A stretch of DNA of 49,809 bases, taken from positions 50,317 through 100,125 of the forward strand of contig PBSY01000016.1 in NCBI GenBank assembly GCA_002726915.1. Direction: 5' to 3'. How positions within the stretch are numbered: position 1 is the stretch's first letter; the number at the start of each line of letters is the position of its first letter. Shown here piece after piece: positions 41,907 through 49,809 of this stretch. The notes under the pieces are model-generated. The model was not told the DNA's origin. It did not search any database and was given only the letters and a program-made list of their open reading frames with translations. The stretch comes from Verrucomicrobiales bacterium. Its GTDB lineage: Bacteria; Verrucomicrobiota; Verrucomicrobiia; Verrucomicrobiales; DEV007. The translations under genes and the position numbers were made by a program.

Positions 41907-42171
41907 AACGTTTCTCGAATTCCCGCTTGAAGGTGTTTCTCCAGAAACTGAAATTGTTATCCTATCAGGGGAGGGTGAAATACTACTTTCCACGGGAGGG
42001 CGTAATCTGATACTTGGGGGAGGATCAGCTGAAATTATTGGTAGGGAAAATATCAAGCAAAGTGGCGTTGGGGAATCTGTCATATCGCTCAGGGTCAAAA
42101 GTGATTACACAAGGCGAATCCGAATTGGAGATTGGGAACTATTTTCAAAGAAGAGTTCGCAAAAGCTTTGA
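41857..42171 (+). CDS. Short protein of unknown function, possibly a truncated gene
   Basis: A 104-aa frame starting at GTG 41857. The first codons lie inside the PAP2 remnant, so the true start may be later (GTG 41878) or lost. The protein has short strands with many glycines and glutamates (FLEFPLEGVSPETEIVILSGEGEILLS, then LILGGGSAEIIG), a beta-rich, compact pattern reminiscent of a small cupin or FHA-like barrel, but no family can be named. It ends 22 bp before ppk1 and could be co-transcribed with it. It may instead be the 3' part of a gene whose 5' end was removed by the deletion that destroyed the PAP2 gene. No ribosome binding site is visible. Confidence 0.45.
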   Translation: MAGNHFRVAALKIEAGETFLEFPLEGVSPETEIVILSGEGEILLSTGGRNLILGGGSAEIIGRENIKQSGVGESVISLRVKSDYTRRIRIGDWELFSKKSSQKL

Positions 42172-42193
42172 GATCTTATAGGCTTTGCAGCTT

Positions 42194-44236
42194 ATGGATT
42201 TAGAGTTTCGGAGTAAAGAGACCAGTTGGCTTTCGTTCAATGCTAGGGTTCTGCAGGAGGCAGCAGATCCGACGGTGCCGCTTTTTGAGAGAATAAAGTT
42301 TCTTGGAATCTACAGCTCTAACCTCGATGAGTTTTTTCGCGTCCGAGTAGCCACGCTGAAAAGGCTGGCCTCACTCGGCGATCAGTGGAAAAGACTAGGG
42401 ATTCCTGATCCAAAAATCACGCTGAAGAAAGTGACTCGCTTGGTGTCCGCGCAGGGGGACAGCTTCAACGCTGCTTATACTCAGGTGAAAGACGATCTCG
42501 CAAAAAATGGCATTCGTTTGATCGATGAAACTCAGGTTCCTGCAGGCTTGCGTTCATATTTGAGGGACTATTTTCGGCGTGAGGTCAGTCCGCATATTTT
42601 CCCAATTATTCTTAAGGCTGCAGCGAAGTTACCGAGATTGCGGGGCCTGCCTATGTATCTTGCGGTCAGAGCAACTAAGTCTGACGGCTCAGGGCGTCCT
42701 ATGCACGCCTTGATTGAAATCCCTGATAAGCTACCTCGGTTTATTCTTCTGCCGAAATCCGGTGACGTTCAACTGGTCATGTATCTCGACGATATCATCA
42801 GGTTTGGACTTGATGATATCTTTGCTACCTTTCCTTATGACCATTTCGAGTCTTATGCGATCAAATTCACCCGTGACTCTGAATTAGAGTTGGACGACGA
42901 CTTTACAGAAAGTTTCTACGAAAAACTCGAAGACAGCATCAAAGCCCGTGAGGAAGGGCTTCCAGTTCGAGCTAACTTTGACGAGGACTTTCCCAAGCCG
43001 TTCCTTAATCTAGTTTTAAGGAAGCTAAACTTGGCCCGTTCGGATTCGCTATACCCGGGAGCGCGATATCACAATCGTCGAGACCTTTTAAAATTCCCTA
43101 AATTCGAAGTTGAAGGTCTGTCCAATGACTCGGTTGAGCCCGTCTCGGTCAAATCGCTTAAGAAGAGGAAGTCGGGGATGTTCACGGCTATTCGGAAGCG
43201 GGATATCATGTTGCATGTTCCTTACCAGCCCTTTCGCCATCTTATTACTCTTTTGCAGGAAGCCTCGATGGATCCGCTGGTGCAGAGCATCAGTGTGACC
43301 CAATACCGCTTGGCTTCGAGGTCATGCATTGCGGAAGCGCTTCAATCGGCGGCGCGAAACGGGAAAGAAGTCTTCGTTCTCGTTGAGCCTCAGGCACGCT
43401 TTGACGAAGAGGCGAACATCAAATGGGCGAGTCAGTATCGTGACGCAGGAGTTCACGTCCAACTCGGTATTCAAGGCCTAAAGGTTCACAGTAAGCTCAT
43501 ACATATAACCCGTCGTGAAAGCGGTAGAGACCGATTTTACACAGTAATTGGAACGGGCAATTTTAACGAGGATACTGCCACGACCTTTGCGGACCATCTT
43601 CTCATGACCTATCATCAGGGCATTGGAGAGGACGCGGGTAAGATATTTCAGTTTTTTAATCGATCCTATCGTCCCCCAGAGTTGAAGCATCTGAAGTGCG
43701 CGCCGTTTGATCTAAGAGAGTTCATCCGCAAGGGAATAAGGCGAGAGATTGTGAATCATCGCGCCGGTAAGCCTTCCGGCATTTCCTTTAAGGTGAATAA
43801 TTTTTCTGACGTTGAAACCAATGATCTCGTGACAGAAGCAGCGGAAGCTGGTGTCCCAGTGCGGTTGATCGTTCGCAGTATGTTCTCTCTTGTGATCAAT
43901 GAGGATAGCCCCATCAATGCTATTAGTATTGTCGACAAATACCTTGAGCATTCCAGGATGCTGATCTTTGGGAACGATGGGGATCCTGAGGTTTATCTCT
44001 CATCAGCCGATTTTCTGCCGCGAAACTTTGATTCTCGCGTGGAGACAATTGTTCCTATCTATGACCGCCGCTCGAGGGCGCAGCTGCAGGAGTATTTTGA
44101 GATCCAGTGGAAGGACAACACGAAGGCCCGCATTCTTGATCACGACCTGACCAACCAGTATCGTAAGAGAAAAAAGGGTGAGGAGCAGAGACGGTCACAA
44201 TTTGAGATCGAGACATACCTGAGGGGTGAAAACTAG
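42194..44236 (+). CDS. ppk1: Polyphosphate kinase 1
   Basis: Makes long-chain polyphosphate from ATP, and can reverse the reaction. The start is ATG 42194; TTG 42185 is in frame. The N-terminal domain has SSNLDEFFRVRV, and the body contains SVTQYRLASRS and HVQLGIQGLKVHSKL with His432, matching the autophosphorylated His435 of E. coli PPK. IGTGNFNEDTATTFADHL and PSGISFKVN follow, and YLEHSRMLIF keeps His586 (E. coli His592). Deviation: the residue before IGTGN, His454 in E. coli, is Val451. The family tolerates this in some lineages, so activity is likely. Length (680 aa) is normal. Confidence 0.96.
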   Translation: MDLEFRSKETSWLSFNARVLQEAADPTVPLFERIKFLGIYSSNLDEFFRVRVATLKRLASLGDQWKRLGIPDPKITLKKVTRLVSAQGDSFNAAYTQVKDDLAKNGIRLIDETQVPAGLRSYLRDYFRREVSPHIFPIILKAAAKLPRLRGLPMYLAVRATKSDGSGRPMHALIEIPDKLPRFILLPKSGDVQLVMYLDDIIRFGLDDIFATFPYDHFESYAIKFTRDSELELDDDFTESFYEKLEDSIKAREEGLPVRANFDEDFPKPFLNLVLRKLNLARSDSLYPGARYHNRRDLLKFPKFEVEGLSNDSVEPVSVKSLKKRKSGMFTAIRKRDIMLHVPYQPFRHLITLLQEASMDPLVQSISVTQYRLASRSCIAEALQSAARNGKEVFVLVEPQARFDEEANIKWASQYRDAGVHVQLGIQGLKVHSKLIHITRRESGRDRFYTVIGTGNFNEDTATTFADHLLMTYHQGIGEDAGKIFQFFNRSYRPPELKHLKCAPFDLREFIRKGIRREIVNHRAGKPSGISFKVNNFSDVETNDLVTEAAEAGVPVRLIVRSMFSLVINEDSPINAISIVDKYLEHSRMLIFGNDGDPEVYLSSADFLPRNFDSRVETIVPIYDRRSRAQLQEYFEIQWKDNTKARILDHDLTNQYRKRKKGEEQRRSQFEIETYLRGEN

Positions 44237-44244
44237 AAACGCCA

Positions 44245-45255
44245 CTAGTTTTTATTTTCAGGCCTCCAATGATCTTCCAATGTGTCTGTGACTAACTCAA
44301 CGAAGCGCTTAGTTCTGCCTCCCTGTGGCAATACCTGAAGCGTAAATGAAGACCCTGGGGGCTTTGAACGGATCAGGTTGAGGAACTCATGACGCCTGCG
44401 GACTGATTGACCGTCAACAGCCACGATGACATCTAACGCCTTCAATCCAGCCTGTTCGATGGGGCGGCCTTTGAAAACCGGGTTGAGAATTAAGCCTTCA
44501 GTTTTCTTGGGTAATTCCTTGAGTATTTCGTGATTAGCAGTCCATACCTCCCAAAGATACGCCCCGATTCCCGGTGTTTCAGCGGTTTTGCGGGTGTGAA
44601 GGAGCGTTTTAATTGCTTGAGGGGGGGAGACCATGCTGATTCCGGAAGAGGGAGCCCCTTTATCGCCGATTAATCTTCCATGCTGAAGTCCCACGATGGC
44701 GCCCGCCTGATTTACCCAGATGCCGCCCGAGGTTAGCGCTGGATTGATACCTGATGCAAAGAAGTGAGCAATAGAACCTCTTGAAGAGGTGAAATCGGTG
44801 TAGCTGATTCGGGAATCGGCTACCGAACCTGAGAGCAGTAGGGTCCGCCGATGCAAGGCGGGGCCAAGGTTATAGATCGGAGTCGTATCTGGCGGGATTC
44901 TTTCCGCTAGGGGGACAGTGCCATAGCTCTCGACCTCTGGCGATATGTCGATGAGAGCAAGGTCATGTCCAAGGTCGTAGGCGCTAAGCGATCCTGAAAA
45001 GCTTTTTTCGTCTTCGGTAACAACCCAGCAGGTGTCTTTTGGGTCGTGAAAAAGGTGAGCTGCAGTGATAACGTAGGTTTTACCATCTGATGCCCGGACA
45101 AACGCCCCGCCGCCCCTGAGTTGTCCCTTGATGTGTATTTCTACCGCTGCCTTCCGAAGTTTTTTAATAGAGGCCTCCGACAAGTCGCCGGACTTTAGCG
45201 GCAGGGTAGCAGTCGAGGCAATAAGAATGACAATGAAGAAAAAGGTGCGTGTCAT
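44245..45255 (-). CDS. Exported trypsin-like protease with PDZ domain
   Basis: A DegP-like serine protease, 336 aa, with signal peptide (FFFIVILIASTATLPLKS). The triad is His67 in VITAAHLFH, Asp98 in LGHDLALID, and Ser176 in NPALTSGGIWV; the usual GDSGG before the Ser is LTSGG. The PDZ region (about 245-325) reads LILNPVFKGRPIEQAGL ... DVIVAVDGQSV and binds substrate C-termini. There is only one PDZ and the protease domain is shorter than in DegP. Its start overlaps the end of the ferritin-like/ATP-grasp gene by 4 bp (ATGA), so the two are translationally coupled. It converges with ppk1; eight bases separate the stop codons. The coupling suggests the protease acts on, or protects, something made by the upstream gene. 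Confidence 0.88.
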   Translation of the reverse strand: MTRTFFFIVILIASTATLPLKSGDLSEASIKKLRKAAVEIHIKGQLRGGGAFVRASDGKTYVITAAHLFHDPKDTCWVVTEDEKSFSGSLSAYDLGHDLALIDISPEVESYGTVPLAERIPPDTTPIYNLGPALHRRTLLLSGSVADSRISYTDFTSSRGSIAHFFASGINPALTSGGIWVNQAGAIVGLQHGRLIGDKGAPSSGISMVSPPQAIKTLLHTRKTAETPGIGAYLWEVWTANHEILKELPKKTEGLILNPVFKGRPIEQAGLKALDVIVAVDGQSVRRRHEFLNLIRSKPPGSSFTLQVLPQGGRTKRFVELVTDTLEDHWRPENKN

Positions 45256-47369
45256 CTTGTTGGGGTATAAGAAGGTTCAAGAGCGCTCTTTTGTTTCGCA
45301 ACGCTGATCCTTGCTGCGAAATGTGAGTGAGATTTGATTTCGTTTAGAACGAGTGATCCAGAGGCGAGACGGCCGTCGAGGAGTCGGATGCTTTCTTGCA
45401 TCTGCGTAACCGCAGCAGCTTTAACAATCTCCAAGCGGACCCCGTGCCCTGGCGCTATCTGGCGACGAATGTCGAGTGCAACCCGCCCCATTGTAAAACG
45501 AGGGTTGACCTCACACGCTGTTCTGAGTTGCAGTGCGCCGGAACTATCGCGGTAGAGATAGGCATCGACACCAAGCGGTCCTTCGAAATTTCTCTCTGCT
45601 GCCCAGTCGTGGAGCGCTTCAGTAAAGAGGGCGTTATTGGCGTAGCAAGGAAAGGTTTTTTCCATCAAAAATTGCGCGATATCAGGGTTTAAACCACTGC
45701 AGAATTTGGGGAAAGAAAGGCTGCCACGATACTGACCCGATGGAGAAATAATCTGTTCAATAATTCCAAGTTGCCTGATCTCCTTTCCTTCGATCAGATA
45801 TTGTACGGAGAAATCTAAGACCCTGTCGTGTGCGGGTTCTATGATGAGTCCGCCCTCGGAAATGATTTCTTCGCTCATGTCTTTACCTCGATACTGGAGG
45901 GCCTCCTCGATAGTGAGACGTTTCATTCCTCCTCCGGCCGTAGAAAAGGGCCGTTTCACGATAAATTCAGTCCAACCCTGCTTGGCTAGGGTAAGAGCGA
46001 CTTCAACTAAATCATCTCCAGAGGTGATAGATCGTCCTAGCCCCAGCCATCTCTGAAGTGCTTTTATCTGCTGAGCTTTTGAGAATAGATCTCGATCTGC
46101 CGGCCTCCATCCCGGAATTGGCTTATTAGTTTGTGACAGGGCTGAAAAGAGATCAGGGATATCGGGACTCCGCGACCACGGCCGCACTTGATTGATTTTT
46201 CTATTCGGCAGGATGCTGTCACGCTTCAGGCGTCCGTCGCTCGATAAAACGTCAATTTCCGGAAGGTGAAATCCAACTTTAGCGAGCCGCAGGCGGTGCT
46301 GCGAAGTAGGAGGTTTCCGCATCAGTACGACATCGTCACGTCTGGCTAGGAAAGCGGGAAGAATCTCTAGATCTAAAATTACGGATTGGATGCGCTTGTT
46401 TGGATGATACGGGCCAGGATGACGCGCGATGCGGTTCTCCGCCTCTGGATTGAAACAGTAAATGTTCGGCGTCCTTCCTCTCGATCGTTCGAATAGAGAA
46501 AGTTGGCGAATGTAACTTGGGTCGAAACCGGCTTCGCGTCGACCTTCGACGTTAAACGGTGCTCGGTTGCCCTTGGCCCGTGTGGGGGATAAGGGGAAGA
46601 TGAGTTGTTTTTTCAGAGCTTCCCAATCTGAATGTTCTTCGTTCTTCCACTGACGAAACCAATGCAAACCATAGCCCACGTGGGAAATCTCATCCTTATA
46701 GATACGATTCAAAATAGAAGCGCTCGCTTTGTCTCCGGCCTTGTGGAGTATGTTGGCGTAGTGCCGGGAATAGTCGAGATTCGCTTGTTCGAATGTTAAG
46801 CTAAGACGTGATACATAATCGAGGGGGGACTCCATACTCGAGACGACGTCCCAGAAAAATCGATTGAGTGGATATTGGCCGAAACTAATGCCGCACTGTT
46901 GCATGCGATTGACATACCAGCGGGTATGAAGTTGTTCCTCTCTCAGTGTCCGGGCGAGCCCCTCCCTGAAGGCCCTTGGGGCGTCGGGGAATTTTAGTAT
47001 CGCGAGGGCCATCAGTTCCGCGGCGAGCAGTTCGTGATTAGCGAAGAAGTGAAGGAGCACTCCGCGGCTCTTTTCCTCAACCATAGCCGGTGTTCTCGGA
47101 AAAGCGGGGCGAGTCTCAGATTCGGAAGCGAAGGCAAGATTTTCGGGACGCCCGGGGATGATCCCGCGGTAGTGTTCAGAGGCGGCGGGCTCATCGTAGA
47201 CAAGGGATTCTGAACGGGACAAACGAAGCTTTTCCTCCAGCGTATTGCCGAATAGAACGCGTGATGCGAGACATGTGATTGATTCGCCTTCGTCTGGCAA
47301 GTGACTGCCAATCGACGCTTCGTCAAAGCTGGGTCTTGACCGTTCCATAGGATCACGCGAAGCTTTCAT
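45252..47369 (-). CDS. DUF455 ferritin-like protein fused to an ATP-grasp domain
   Basis: A 705-residue two-domain protein of unknown reaction. Residues ~30-290 form a DUF455-type four-helix bundle: the first helix carries Glu113/Glu118 (NHELLAAELMALA), then E145QLH148, Glu194 in FEQANLDYSRH, and E227ISH230. This is a full set of carboxylate/His ligands, so a diiron centre is likely. A linker (SRGRTPNIYCFNPEAE) leads to an ATP-grasp region from ~325: Lys472 with FSTAGGGMK resembles the ATP-binding loop, and CEVNPRFTMGR (Glu620, Asn622) matches the metal-binding motif. ATP-grasp enzymes join a carboxylate to an amine or thiol. Together the domains suggest oxidation plus ligation in a small pathway. 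The gene opens a two-gene operon with the PDZ protease. Confidence 0.85.
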   Translation of the reverse strand: MKASRDPMERSRPSFDEASIGSHLPDEGESITCLASRVLFGNTLEEKLRLSRSESLVYDEPAASEHYRGIIPGRPENLAFASESETRPAFPRTPAMVEEKSRGVLLHFFANHELLAAELMALAILKFPDAPRAFREGLARTLREEQLHTRWYVNRMQQCGISFGQYPLNRFFWDVVSSMESPLDYVSRLSLTFEQANLDYSRHYANILHKAGDKASASILNRIYKDEISHVGYGLHWFRQWKNEEHSDWEALKKQLIFPLSPTRAKGNRAPFNVEGRREAGFDPSYIRQLSLFERSRGRTPNIYCFNPEAENRIARHPGPYHPNKRIQSVILDLEILPAFLARRDDVVLMRKPPTSQHRLRLAKVGFHLPEIDVLSSDGRLKRDSILPNRKINQVRPWSRSPDIPDLFSALSQTNKPIPGWRPADRDLFSKAQQIKALQRWLGLGRSITSGDDLVEVALTLAKQGWTEFIVKRPFSTAGGGMKRLTIEEALQYRGKDMSEEIISEGGLIIEPAHDRVLDFSVQYLIEGKEIRQLGIIEQIISPSGQYRGSLSFPKFCSGLNPDIAQFLMEKTFPCYANNALFTEALHDWAAERNFEGPLGVDAYLYRDSSGALQLRTACEVNPRFTMGRVALDIRRQIAPGHGVRLEIVKAAAVTQMQESIRLLDGRLASGSLVLNEIKSHSHFAARISVAKQKSALEPSYTPTR

Positions 47370-47430
47370 TGTTTGGGCGCGGAGAATATCAAGAAAATCC
47401 GGCTAACTTTGCAGATGCTCATTATGATTC

Positions 47431-49188
47431 ATGATCAAGAGGCTGACAAGTAACCTCGTTGCGAAAGCGCGCCAAAACGGTCTCGACCTTTTGGTGTCGA
47501 AGACCAAGGAGCTTAGTCAGCGAGTCGATCGCCGAGGATTAGCACTCAAAATATTTATGTGCATCCTCGCGGTGGGGCTGGGACTTTTGTTTAACAGAAA
47601 TTTTGTGGATTATCTCGAGGCGACACGAGTCGCCCAAAAGGCGATAGAAGCATTGAGTGATATGCGAGAGTATGCGCCATCTAAGGCGTCTCTGATCTGG
47701 CAGGGTCTTGGAGTGTTCTTCGCGCTAGTTTCCTTCCTTTCGAGTCTCTGGATTAACGAGCGAATGGGCGAAGAGCGACGCAGTGGGTTCATTGTTATGG
47801 CTCTATGGTTCGCGGCGATAGCAGCGCTCTTAGCTTGGTTGCCGGCCGATATACTAGCCACAAAACAAGCGATAGCAGGAAAGGCTTTGGCGGGTGAGGC
47901 ACCATCGATTCCCGCCTATATCGGAAAGCTCTTTTTTATCGCGGTCGTCATCTCGAGTATCCCTGTAGCTGCAATGGTTTATTTTCGATTAAGTCTGATG
48001 GATCGCTATGTCGTTCACAGTTTTCTTTCTCCCTTTTCCTTCTGCCTTCTCTCCTTCATTTCTATTTGGGTTATCGCCGATTTGACCGATAATGCGCCGG
48101 CTTTTGCAGGGCTTCCCGCCCGCGACATGCTCACGTTCTATGTGGTCCAAGTGCCTTATGTGATTCTCTTTGTGATGCCGATTGCTGTTTTGCTTTCAGC
48201 CCTGTTTTCGCTGAGCAAAATGTCTAAGGCGAACGAGTTTATCAGTATGGTTGGCTCAGGCCGGAGTGTGGTGAGAATTCTCGCGCCAATTTTTATTATT
48301 GGGGCTTATAGCTCGCTTATTAGTCTGGCATTCAAATATGAATGGGCTCCGTCTTCCGTCGGGTATAAAGAGGCACTGATTGAGACAGCGAACCAAGAGC
48401 GGTTCGCCCTAAGTAATGGCACCGAAATCATCCAAGACGTTTGGGCAAAGAGGGGGTGGATGCATGTGAACGAAGTAGAACGACGTACTTGGTTTGTGGG
48501 TAGGGTTCCCTACAAGTTAAGTGACGAAATGGCGGACGTGGTTGTCTGGCAGCTTCGGGAGGACGAGCAGCCCGAAAAAATCTGGAAGGCAATGCGTGCG
48601 AAATGGGTGTGGGATGCGATACCTCCGAAGTGGATATTGACCGAGGCTCAAGAGTGGAGTTACGACGAGGAGCAGGTTCCCAAATGGAAGAGCTACGCAA
48701 TGCTTGAAATAGAGAGTTGGTCAGAAACCCCCTGGAAAGTGCTGAGTTCCTCACAGAATCCTGAGTATCTCGGGTTGCCGGGCCTCAGTATGTATCTAGA
48801 TGCCCATTCTGATTCAGAGGAGGAATCTCTAGCTTCCTTCAGGACAAACTGGTGGAACATATTCTCGGAGCCTTTAACTTGTCTGGCGCTAGTGTTAGTT
48901 GCCGCTCCTCTTGGTATTGTTTATTCGAGGAGCAATGCTATGAGCGGTGTTGCCGGCGCCATAGCCGTTTTTGCGATGATGTACGTTATGCGTGGTTCAT
49001 TTATCGCTCTGGGGCACAGGGGAGCGTTGCCTCCCTTTATTGCAGCGTGGGGAACAAATTTTTTGGTCGCTGCTTTGGGTGTATTTCTTCTCTGGTTTCG
49101 AGCCCGTAATCGTGACATTCCCAAGGTAAAAGAAGTGTTTCAAACTTTAATCATACGATTCGGGGCGAACCGCTCAACGGGAGGCTAG
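47431..49188 (+). CDS. LptF/LptG-family permease with an extra N-terminal membrane domain
   Basis: An integral membrane protein of the LptF/LptG (YjgP/YjgQ) family, whose members extract lipopolysaccharide or related lipids from the inner membrane with the LptB ATPase. The family core begins at about residue 185 (LSLMDRYVVHSFLSPFSF) and includes VVQVPYVILFVMPIAVLLS, LSKMSKANEFISM, a large periplasmic beta-rich domain, and the final TM segments (LVLVAAPLGIVYSRS, GTNFLVAALGVFLLWF). Unusual: about 185 residues precede the core, with four hydrophobic segments (38-55, 86-106, 118-136, 160-183). Total 585 aa is well above the ~360 typical for LptG. ATG 47431 is the start. It is divergent from the ferritin-like gene (61 bp apart). 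Confidence 0.9.
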   Translation: MIKRLTSNLVAKARQNGLDLLVSKTKELSQRVDRRGLALKIFMCILAVGLGLLFNRNFVDYLEATRVAQKAIEALSDMREYAPSKASLIWQGLGVFFALVSFLSSLWINERMGEERRSGFIVMALWFAAIAALLAWLPADILATKQAIAGKALAGEAPSIPAYIGKLFFIAVVISSIPVAAMVYFRLSLMDRYVVHSFLSPFSFCLLSFISIWVIADLTDNAPAFAGLPARDMLTFYVVQVPYVILFVMPIAVLLSALFSLSKMSKANEFISMVGSGRSVVRILAPIFIIGAYSSLISLAFKYEWAPSSVGYKEALIETANQERFALSNGTEIIQDVWAKRGWMHVNEVERRTWFVGRVPYKLSDEMADVVVWQLREDEQPEKIWKAMRAKWVWDAIPPKWILTEAQEWSYDEEQVPKWKSYAMLEIESWSETPWKVLSSSQNPEYLGLPGLSMYLDAHSDSEEESLASFRTNWWNIFSEPLTCLALVLVAAPLGIVYSRSNAMSGVAGAIAVFAMMYVMRGSFIALGHRGALPPFIAAWGTNFLVAALGVFLLWFRARNRDIPKVKEVFQTLIIRFGANRSTGG

Positions 49189-49268
49189 TTTTCAGTTCTG
49201 CCAAAAGCCGCTTGCGGCGACTCCGATATTGAATTACCGCCCAACGTTGCGGGTAAGAAATACAAAAT

Positions 49269-49809
49269 ATGGCGATTATTCAGGACTGGAAAATTCGATC
49301 AACGACCGCTCAATGCGGATTAACGGACAAAACATTTGAAGACGGTGAAGACTTTTACACCTGTATCTTCGATGATCCGGAATCCGACGGATTTATTCGG
49401 AAGGACTATTCTGTAGAATCGTGGTGTCGGGTGAGAGGTGAAGGACCTCAGCCGTTTTCGTTCTGGAGATCAACCTTTAAAGCGCCCGAGACGGAAGTTG
49501 ACCATAAGCGAATTGACGATACCTCAGTCGAAGGAATGCTGCGCCGCTTCATTGAAGAGGATGATTCTCGGACAGAGCACGCCCGCTACATCCTCGCTTT
49601 GATGTTGGAGCGAAAAAAGTCGCTGCTTCCGACTGACTCTAAGATGATGGAAGACCGGAAGTTGCTCTTTTACGAGCACGCGGACAATGGTGATGTGTTT
49701 ATTGTAGCGGACCCCGGCCTAAAGCTTGACGAAATCGAAGAAGTTCAGAGAGAGGTAGCAGAGCTCTTAGCTCGAGAAGAAGCAGGGGCGAGAGGGGAAT
49801 TGCTCCCAG
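49269..49809 (+). CDS. Conserved hypothetical protein, 3' end outside window
   Basis: An open frame from ATG 49269 runs off the right edge (180 complete codons seen). The visible protein begins MAIIQDWKIRSTTAQCG, continues FEDGEDFYTCIFDD and SWCRVRG, and has a helical middle (MLRRFIEEDD, RYILALMLERKKSLLP) before an acidic, helical end. It is cytoplasmic, with no signal peptide. I recall similar short proteins of unknown function from Verrucomicrobiota, but can give no role. It starts 80 bp after the LptF/G permease on the same strand. Confidence 0.75.
   Translation, partial: MAIIQDWKIRSTTAQCGLTDKTFEDGEDFYTCIFDDPESDGFIRKDYSVESWCRVRGEGPQPFSFWRSTFKAPETEVDHKRIDDTSVEGMLRRFIEEDDSRTEHARYILALMLERKKSLLPTDSKMMEDRKLLFYEHADNGDVFIVADPGLKLDEIEEVQREVAELLAREEAGARGELLP

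Noticed and set aside
49206..49217. GCCGC-TT-GCGGC hairpin after the LptF/G gene
   Set aside because: Two-nucleotide loop and no T-tract; probably chance.
1..49809. tRNA, rRNA, CRISPR arrays, transposases or attachment sites
   Set aside because: I scanned the gaps between genes for cloverleaf-like or repeated units and found none; no transposase or integrase motif is present.

Overview
This 49.8 kb window reads as chromosomal DNA of a Gram-negative heterotroph, most likely a marine member of the Verrucomicrobiota or a related PVC-group lineage. The evidence is indirect. There are six secreted type I sulfatases within about 15 kb, an outer-membrane porin, an LptF/G permease, and a permease-less EI/HPr/HprK phosphotransfer set. 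Recognisable Shine-Dalgarno sites are also scarce. No rRNA, tRNA, CRISPR array, phage or insertion sequence was recognised. The species is not determinable from the sequence alone.

Layout, left to right. (1) 1-3.4 kb: the 3' part of dnaB, a glutamate/dicarboxylate:cation symporter and an exported TPR-like protein, all on +. (2) 3.4-20.2 kb: a sulfatase-rich block holding six sulfatases (three with unusual C-terminal additions), an L-serine ammonia-lyase, an M24 aminopeptidase, a PhoD-type phosphatase, an exported protein with a DnaJ-type zinc finger, and a probable very small membrane protein. No sulfatase-maturating enzyme and no glycoside hydrolase lies inside the window. (3) 20.3-25.4 kb, mostly minus: MscS-type channel, aroB, a DUF4190-like membrane protein, miaA, and an RRM RNA-binding protein with a clear terminator. 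(4) 25.4-31.1 kb: a divergent UxaA-type dehydratase/SDR pair that looks like uronate or sugar-acid catabolism, a small exported protein, a nucleoside phosphorylase-like protein and a trypsin-like lipoprotein. (5) 31.1-37.7 kb, minus: hprK, HPr, ptsI, a Yellow/MRJP-like protein, prmC and murA in one tightly spaced run. (6) 37.7-41.3 kb: a porin, and an alpha/beta hydrolase/TIM-barrel isomerase pair ending in a terminator. (7) 41.3-44.2 kb: a decayed PAP2 phosphatase gene joined to a small ORF, then ppk1. (8) 44.2-49.8 kb: a two-gene minus operon encoding a DUF455 ferritin-like/ATP-grasp fusion and a trypsin/PDZ protease, then an LptF/G permease with an extra N-terminal membrane domain and a truncated conserved protein.

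How the genes fit together: region 2, with the porin and the UxaA/SDR and hydrolase/isomerase pairs, fits a lifestyle of degrading sulfated polysaccharides and taking up the products. Region 5 couples carbon-state signalling (HprK/HPr/EI) with envelope precursor synthesis (MurA) and translation termination (PrmC). The least explained items are the ferritin-like/ATP-grasp plus protease operon, the sulfatase-metallopeptidase and sulfatase-VHL-like fusions, a sulfatase whose formylglycine motif lacks its proline, a long hairpin upstream of the RRM gene, and the PAP2 pseudogene junction.
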